64,000 bases of DNA. It comes from Chaenocephalus aceratus. Lineage: Eukaryota; Chordata; Actinopteri; Perciformes; Channichthyidae. The stretch is from NCBI GenBank assembly GCA_023974075.1, contig CM043801.1:32347597-32411596 (forward strand), in the 5' to 3' direction. Below, in pieces: positions 58,700 through 64,000 of this stretch. A program made the translations under genes and the position numbers. The notes under the pieces were generated by a model. The model was not told the DNA's origin, made no database searches, and saw nothing but the letters and a program-made list of their open reading frames with translations. Position 1 is the first letter of the stretch, and the number at the start of each line of letters is the position of its first letter.

Positions 58700-61595
58700 G
58701 AACCCCCCCCTCAAGGGACGGATTCCAGACGTCCCTAAAAAAAAAACAAAAAAAAAGTCCAAAACCCCAAGCAGGGTGGGCGGAGGGGGTCCGGAGGACG
58801 GGTCTTGGGCTGACAGCCCAGGAACACAGCGGAGGACCAGGAAGGGGCGGACTGCCCGGGGACAAGGCAGAGAACCAGGAAGGGGTCTCGGGCGGACGGC
58901 CCGGGGGCAAAACAGAGTCCAAGGTGGGGACCATGGAGGACCGAAGGCAGCGGTAGGAAGAGTCAGGGACCCGGGTCCGAGGGCGAAGGCAACGGCAGGA
59001 AGAGTCAGGGGGTCGGGCCCGAGGGAGAAGACCGCAGCTCTCAGGGGGTCGGGCACGAGGGCGAAGACCGCGGCTCTCAGGGGGCCGGGCTCGAGGGCGA
59101 AGACCGCGGCTCCCAGGGGGCCGGGCTCGAGGGCGAAGACCGCGGCTCTCTGGGGGCCGGGCTCGAGCCGGTGTCGACCAGACAGGATCAGGAGGCCGGG
59201 CAGGAAAGCGCTGATGGGCCAGTTCCGGAGATCGGGCAGGACCCGGTGTCGGCCGGACAGAAACCGGAGCCGGTCGGACCGGCTTCGGCAGGATCCCCCA
59301 CGGAAAAGGACCAGGAGTTGGCAGGAACCCCGGCGAGACCGGTGATGGACATGGGGCTGGCAGGGCCCCCGGTAGAACCTCCAACGGCACGGGATAAAGG
59401 GTTGGCAGGACCCCCGGCAGGGGAGTAGACGGCGGGACCTCCAACGACACAGGACACAGGGTTGGCAGGACCCCCGGCAGGGGAGTATTCTGCGGGACCT
59501 CCAACGGCACAGGACACAGAGCTGGCAGGACCCCCGGCAGGGGAGTAGACGGCGGGACCTCCAACGGGACAGGACACAGGGTTGGCAGGACCCCCGGCAG
59601 GGGAGTAGACGGCGGGACCTCCAACGGCACAGGAGAAAGGATTGGCAGGACCCCCGGCAGGGGAGTAGACGGCGGGACCTCCAACGGCACAGGAGAAAGG
59701 ATTGGCAGGACCCCCGGCAGAAGAGTATTCGGCGGGACCTCCAACGACACAGGACACCGGGTTGGCAGGACCCGCGGCTGGGGAGTAGACGGCGGGACCT
59801 CCAACGGCACAGGACACCGGGTTGGCAGGGCCCCCGGCAGGGGAGTAGACGGCGGGACCTCCAACGACACAGGACACAGGGTTGGCAGGACCCCCGGCAG
59901 GGGAGTAGACGGCGGGACCTCCAACGACACAGGACACAGGGTTGGCAGGACCCCCGGCAGGGGAGTAGACGGCGGGACCTCCAACGACACCTGCGCAGGG
60001 GCCCGAACAGGGAATGGAGAGGGAACTCGAGCGGAGACCCGAGAGGGGACTCGAGAGGAGACTGGAGAGGGGACTCCAGAGGGGACTAGAGAAGGGAACA
60101 CGAGAGGGGATTTGAGAGGGGAACTAAAGAGGGGACTCGAGGAGGGACCAGAGGAGGGACCAGAGGAGGGAACTCGAGAGGGAACTCGAGAGGGGACTCG
60201 AGGGGGAACTGGAGAGGGAACTTGGGATGGAAACAGAGAGGGAAGTTGAGAAGGGACTACAGAGGGGACTCGAGGGGGAACTGGAGAGGGAACTTGAGAT
60301 GGGAACAGAGAGGGGACTCGAACAGAGACTAAAGAGGGGACTAGAGGAGTAACTAACGAAGGGAACTCGAGAGGGGAACTAGAGAGGGGACTCGAGGAGG
60401 GACTAGAGGAGGGACTAAAGGAGGGCCTAAAGGAGGGACTAAAGGAGGGAACTGGAGAGGGGACTCGAGGGGGAACTGGAGAGGGAACTTGAGATGGAAA
60501 CAGAGAGGGGACTCGAGAAGGGACTACAGAGGGGACTAGAGGAGAAACTAGAGGAGGGACTAGAGGAGTAACTAAAGAAGGGAACTCGAGAGGGGAACTA
60601 GAGAGGGGACTCGAGGAGGGCCTAAAGGAGGGAACTCGAGAGGGAACTGGAGAGGGAACTTGAGATGGAAACAGAGAGGGGACTCGAACAGGGACTAAAG
60701 AGGGAACTAGAGGAGGGACTAGAGGAGTAACTAGAGAAGGGAACTCGAGAGGGGAACTAGAGAGGGGACTCGAAGGGGAACCAGAGGAGGGAACCCGAGA
60801 TGGGACCGTGGCAGCCGGGACCAGATCCGGGTCTGGAACCAAGGCAGCTGGGGTCGGGACCATGGCTGCTGGGCCCAGAACCGGGGCCGAAACCCTTACT
60901 GCAGGGACCGGAATAGCAGCCAGAAACATGGCTGCTGAAGCCAGAATCCTGTCTATAAGCTCCAGCTCCGACGCCGGAAACACGGCCGTATAGGGCGCTC
61001 CCGGAGCCTGGATCATAGCCGCTGGGGCCGGCCCTGGAGCCGGAAACATGGCTGCGGGAGCCTGCACTGGGGCAGGAACCATGGCTGCTGGGGCCGAAAC
61101 CGTGGCTGCTGGGGCCGGAACCGTGGCTGCTGGGGCCAGGACTGAGGCTGGAACCATGGCTGCTGGCGCCTGTACTGGGACCATGGCTGCTGGGGCCCGG
61201 GCTCCTTGTCTGGCCTTGCGACGACTCCTCTTAGCAGCCGCCTGAATGCTCCGTGGGCCTCCATAAGCCTGACGAGTTCCAGCATAAGACTCATGAACAG
61301 GAGCAGGAACTGGGGAAGAAGCAGAGGTTGACTCCAGACGGAACACTCCGAGACGTCTGTAGTCCGCAGGCTGGAACTCACACCTCCAGAGGAAGTCCAA
61401 CAACCAGTCAGGCAAGAATTCCACCAAGTCGGGCTTCTCCATCGCCAACCGGTGCGCCTCAACCAGGGCGGCCTCCCTCAGCCGAACACTGGACGCCTCC
61501 CTCCACCAATCGCGGCAACACTCCAAAGGAATAGAAAGCTGTTGCAGCTCCACCTCAAAAGGGTCATCTGCTGGGTCCATTTGTGGTTGGGTCAT
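58575..61595 (-). CDS. retroelement gag-like ORF, 1006 codons
   Basis: The ATG is three bases inside the upstream LTR edge. The protein opens MTQPQMDPADDPFEVELQQL. Residues about 12-90 are an ordinary globular stretch with WWREASSVRLREAALVEAH and FLPDWLLDFLWRCEFQPADY. Then come low-complexity blocks: Ala/Pro/Val repeats (about 135-260), PVPS/LVPS-type repeats (about 265-550), ten copies of a 20-residue unit like LEVPPSTPLPGVLPTLCPVS (about 550-760), and Arg/Pro-rich RARPPESRGL units. The last 42 codons run into the 3' LTR. I saw no zinc knuckle (CCHC) and no enzyme motif. A gag role is inferred from position and the MDPAD-like start. It is intact, and may have stayed open partly because the repeat units are multiples of three. 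Confidence 0.7.
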   Translation of the reverse strand: MTQPQMDPADDPFEVELQQLSIPLECCRDWWREASSVRLREAALVEAHRLAMEKPDLVEFLPDWLLDFLWRCEFQPADYRRLGVFRLESTSASSPVPAPVHESYAGTRQAYGGPRSIQAAAKRSRRKARQGARAPAAMVPVQAPAAMVPASVLAPAATVPAPAATVSAPAAMVPAPVQAPAAMFPAPGPAPAAMIQAPGAPYTAVFPASELELIDRILASAAMFLAAIPVPAVRVSAPVLGPAAMVPTPAALVPDPDLVPAATVPSRVPSSGSPSSPLSSSPLEFPSLVTPLVPPLVPSLVPVRVPSLFPSQVPSPVPSRVPSFRPSSSPLSSSPLEFPSLVTPLVPPLVSPLVPSVVPSRVPSLFPSQVPSPVPPRVPSPVPSFSPSFRPSFSPSSSPSSSPLSSSPLEFPSLVTPLVPSLVSVRVPSLFPSQVPSPVPPRVPSVVPSQLPSLFPSQVPSPVPPRVPSRVPSRVPSSGPSSGPSSSPLFSSPLKSPLVFPSLVPSGVPSPVSSRVPSRVSARVPSPFPVRAPAQVSLEVPPSTPLPGVLPTLCPVSLEVPPSTPLPGVLPTLCPVSLEVPPSTPLPGALPTRCPVPLEVPPSTPQPRVLPTRCPVSLEVPPNTLLPGVLPILSPVPLEVPPSTPLPGVLPILSPVPLEVPPSTPLPGVLPTLCPVPLEVPPSTPLPGVLPALCPVPLEVPQNTPLPGVLPTLCPVSLEVPPSTPLPGVLPTLYPVPLEVLPGALPAPCPSPVSPGFLPTPGPFPWGILPKPVRPAPVSVRPTPGPARSPELAHQRFPARPPDPVWSTPARARPPESRGLRPRARPPGSRGLRPRARPPESRGLRPRARPPESCGLLPRARPPDSSCRCLRPRTRVPDSSYRCLRSSMVPTLDSVLPPGRPPETPSWFSALSPGSPPLPGPPLCSWAVSPRPVLRTPSAHPAWGFGLFFCFFFRDVWNPSLEGGVLSQCTCYVTFVVLSVLVCFLSYCVKCSPPFPACLLSVCFPP

Positions 61596-61597
61596 TC

Positions 61598-61963
61598 TGT
61601 CACGGTCGAGTGAAGGAAGCAGGACCCAAATGCAGATAACTTAAGAGAAACCCTTTATTATAAAGATATGCAGAGATACGGAACACTCACCGGTGAACTC
61701 CGTCACCAACAAACAATGACCCAACACTGAACACAGACAGAGACAAGACTAAATACAGGGAGGGGTAATCATGACAACGAGAAACAGCCGGGCAGGGGAG
61801 GAGAAACACAAGGACAACAGGTGAACACAATCGGGTAATCAGGGAGGGAAACAGACAGAAAGCAGACAGGCAGGAAACGGGGGTGAACACTTAACACAAT
61901 AAGACAGGAAACACACCAACACAGACAAAACTACAAACGTGACATAACATGTGCATTGTGACA
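61598..61963 (-). repeat. 5' LTR of the retroelement
   Basis: 366 bp, identical to 58334-58699. Read with st6galnac5 it begins at intron base +6. AATAAA lies at 61659-61654, about 310 bases after the donor. The bases after the LTR (gaatgacccaacc) do not give an obvious tRNA primer site at the usual spot; TGGACCCAGC starts about 20 bases in. Confidence 0.93.
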
Positions 61964-61968
61964 CTCAC
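61964..61968 (-). promoter_or_regulatory. splice donor of st6galnac5 equal to the target duplication
   Basis: These five bases read GTGAG on the - strand, directly after exon end ACAG. They are also the right target-site duplicate of the LTR element. Base +6 is T, the first base of the LTR. The other copy (58333-58329) is followed by ggagag, so the pre-insertion donor read GTGAGG. Confidence 0.9.
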
Positions 61969-62381
61969 CTGTCCTTGCCGGTCTCCTTCTTGAAGAGCTC
62001 GTCGAACTGCAGCATCTTCTGCCAGGAGATGATGTAGACTTTGAGTTTGGGCAGCACCTGGTTCATCAGCCTCAGGTTGTTGTACACCAGGCCCTTCCCG
62101 TCGCGCCGCATGTAGCTGCTGGGGCCCCAGAAGATGAACACGGTGTCCTGGCTGGCGTTCAGCAGCTCGTGGCGGCTCCTCAGGACGCGCTGCATGCTGG
62201 AGTGAGCGACCACGCGCAGGGACGTGCGCCGGCCCACGTCTCGGGCGAAACCCCGGGCGGTGGGAGCGTCGTTCATCCGGATGACACACTCCGATTGGTC
62301 GATCTCTTCCCCCCGACCTCCTCCAATCAGGTGACCCGAACTCGTCACCAGGGCGCAGGTCTTGCAGTGCATCCTGGGAGG
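61969..62381 (-). CDS. st6galnac5: st6galnac5 coding exon with sialylmotif L
   Basis: 413 bases from 62381: PPRMHCKTCALVTSSGHLIG, then GGRGEEIDQSECVIRMNDAP, a long middle with VFIFWGPSSYMRRDGKG, and KMLQFDELFKKETGKD with AG of a split Arg. The acceptor is ccctccccag and the donor GTGAGT. It contains sialylmotif L, which binds CMP-sialic acid (CALVTSSGHL to VIRMNDAP). Vertebrate ST6GALNAC5 aligns almost throughout. ST6GALNAC3 and 6 are relatives, but the match and the PIGK neighbour favour 5. The exons for the cytosolic tail, transmembrane anchor and stem lie beyond 64000. Reading through the donor gives an immediate TGA (61967-61965). Confidence 0.95.
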
Positions 62382-62407
62382 CTGGGGAGGGAAGAAAAAC
62401 AAGATTG

Positions 62408-62538
62408 AAGCAAACAGAAAATAGATAAGATACGATAAGATAAAAAGTACTTTATTGATCCCAATTTGGGACATGTTTGCGTTGCAGCAGCATACTGTAA
62501 AAAGACATGGCATTGTACGATAACAATTAAAAGAAGTA
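62408..62538 (-). mobile_element. L2/CR1-like LINE 3' tail, reverse
   Basis: It has agataagatacgataagata then actttattgatcccaatttg. In reverse it ends AATAAAGT...TTATC, as at 4840-4870. The LTR at 62539 follows directly. Confidence 0.6.
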
Positions 62539-62949
62539 TGTTGGGAAAATACTGAATGTACTCTTCCAATATCAGAGTACACATGATAACAAAGGCCCTA
62601 CGTAGCTGTGTACATGACAGGATGTCTGATTACCTAGAAGAGCATCAGGGCTGTTTTAGGCAGACGATAGCTATGTGATGAACATGAAGATTCAGCCTCT
62701 ATGGAGAGAGACATATGACAAGCATGCTCATTTCTGACATGGAGCTAATCTGAACTAAACTGCTTTGAACCGGTATTCCTCCATCTTGTGACTGTGTAAC
62801 TCCCTCTCTTGTTTATCAGCATGTGGAGGACACTGTTCAGGAACTAGTTGTCCCAAATGCTCTGTATGTGATGACTACTTCTAGGATAATAAATACATGT
62901 ATCCTGATTATTGAAGCTCAAGCGGGTGACGAGTGACATTTTTCTAACA
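62539..62949 (+). mobile_element. solo LTR, longer relative of 41408-41703
   Basis: It starts TGTTGGGAAAATACTG and ends gacatttttctaaca; 411 bp with ggataataaatacatgta near 62884. The flanking pentamers (aagta, ttaaa) differ, so one side may be altered or the LTR recombined between copies. Confidence 0.65.
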
Positions 62950-64000
62950 TTAAACATTCCAAAATGTAAACATCTCAATAGAAATAAAATAGCATTAGAA
63001 TAAAAAGTTGAAAATATACATGTTGAATTACAAATGTACAGTAATAGAACTTTCTTTTGCTATGATGTTCTGTGAATTGAAATGTGTGGCCTCTTTATTC
63101 CCGGTGAAAGCACTCGCAGCTGAACTTTCAGTTTGTTCTCCATATTTTCAGTTTTTCTTCCAGAAGTCACAATTGCTCTGAAATGTGTGTTTAGCCCCGG
63201 TTTATACAGAAATATGCAAAGCAGACAGGAAAGCACACCGAGGGGGAGTGTGGTAAAAAGCCTCGCTGTGTGTTTGAGGAAGAAAATGCTTTGTTGACAA
63301 ATGGGTAGTGGCAGAGCCTCCTGGGGACGTGTAGCTTGTCATATTGCTTTTGCGATAGGTAGAAACCCCGGGGTCTTACAAAGGATTCACCTTACATCTC
63401 TCTCCCACTCACACACCACAGAGGAATGTGTGTTTACCTCAAAACAACAGGCCGGGTGCACAAAGCGCATGTTCAATTCTTATCAAATATCAACCTAAAG
63501 TACATATTATATGAAACTCAGCAGCTCTAGAGGAATACTGTGGAAGATGTTACGGATGATAACATCACATGATAATTATGTGAAGTTATGAACTGAATAT
63601 CTTCTGGTTTCAGCATCTTGTTAGCTAAGAAAGCAAGCATTTTAAATGTAGCATAATGTTTAATGTCCTGTCACATTTGTTCTGGACTCCATCCACAAAA
63701 GATACAATCTGATAACTATAACAAATAGAAGTATTGAATTGTGGATATTATGACATGTTTCACTATTTCCTGACAACAAGAGTAAAGTTCGACCAATAAT
63801 AAGAACAAAGTATCAGCCCATCATCAGAAGAGTCATTGCATTTGTTTTTTATAAGAGCGTTTTGTTGGATTATGTGACTATAAAGTATTACACAAATACA
63901 GTACAGTTATATGTCATCATGTTGTTGTTAAAAACCCAGCCACAGATTAAACTACACTGGAAGTCTTCTGCACACATACACATGTATTATTAAGAATGTG
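62950..64000. other. st6galnac5 intron, no feature recognised
   Basis: No exon of st6galnac5 and no clear repeat. The window ends inside the intron. Confidence 0.5.

Larger units (their letters stand above)
58334..61963 (-). mobile_element. complete LTR retroelement without pol, very young
   Basis: A 3630-bp element with two 366-bp LTRs that I find identical base for base. The LTRs run TGTCAC...GTGACA. A 5-bp target duplication, ctcac, lies at 58329-58333 and 61964-61968. It reads on the - strand: an ORF starts right after the upstream LTR, and a G-rich polypurine tract (gaggggggggttc, at 58712-58700) sits directly before the downstream LTR. There is no protease, reverse transcriptase, RNase H or integrase, so it depends on another element, most likely a Ty3/Gypsy-type one. 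Layout and gag-only content recall the TR-GAG class described in plants. It lies in sense orientation in a st6galnac5 intron, on the splice donor itself. Confidence 0.93.

Noticed and set aside
58667..59937. Additional long frames on both strands inside 58.6-61.6 kb (e.g. 59937-59188 on -, 58776-59345 on +)
   Set aside because: Shadow frames of the GC-rich 60-bp repeats within the retroelement ORF.
61965..62582. 205-codon - strand ORF as the full sialyltransferase product
   Set aside because: Only the part from 62381 to 61969 is exon. The upstream part is intron and LINE-tail sequence, and the stop is created by reading through the donor.
1..64000. CRISPR arrays, operons, prophage or bacterial defence systems
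   Set aside because: The sequence is vertebrate nuclear DNA; the tandem arrays lack the repeat-spacer pattern of CRISPR.

Overview
The window is vertebrate, almost certainly teleost fish, nuclear DNA. Exons are short, bounded by GT/AG splice sites and separated by introns of 1.4 to 16.6 kb. Most of the sequence is repeats typical of ray-finned fish: hAT, PIF/Harbinger and Tc1-type MITEs, L2/CR1-like LINE tails, tRNA-derived SINEs, long terminal repeats and long (CA/TG)n arrays. Almost all open reading frames in the window are chance frames or lie in repeats. I support eight coding exons of two host genes and one retroelement ORF.

Gene 1 is pigk on the + strand. It encodes the cysteine-protease-like catalytic subunit of the GPI transamidase. 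The last five coding exons lie at 1723-1840, 3206-3316, 7350-7522, 18178-18253 and 33267-33383. Their splice phases join without a break, and the exons before them lie left of the window. Gene 2 is an alpha-2,6-sialyltransferase of the ST6GALNAC family on the - strand, best called st6galnac5. Its last three coding exons lie at 62381-61969, 45404-45297 and 41369-41111; the 5' exons lie right of the window. The two genes converge tail to tail over about 7.7 kb. ST6GALNAC5 and PIGK are also convergent neighbours in human (1p31), which supports the paralogue choice.

Layout: 1-33 kb is the pigk 3' half, with deeply nested DNA transposons in its introns. 33.4-41.1 kb is the convergent intergenic stretch, including a 1.4 kb foldback element inserted in a MITE. 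41.1-62.4 kb is the st6galnac5 3' half, with a 37-bp minisatellite, solo LTRs, nested MITEs and, at 58334-61963, a complete LTR element with no pol gene. Beyond 62.4 kb is st6galnac5 intron.

The most notable point is how repeats touch splice sites. The 3.6-kb LTR element has two identical 366-bp LTRs and sits in the sense orientation exactly on the donor of a st6galnac5 exon. Its 5-bp target duplication is intron bases +1 to +5, and its first base supplies +6. A solo LTR ends 38 bp from the acceptor of the last st6galnac5 exon. A (TG)15 array takes the place of the pyrimidine tract before the pigk exon that carries the catalytic cysteine.

Repeat names used below: family A contains GATGTCCCGCCCCTTA, family B has ends TTTAAAGGTCCCATG, and family C contains ATTTAGCTGACGCTTTTATC. 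These are labels for this window only; formal family names would need a repeat library search.
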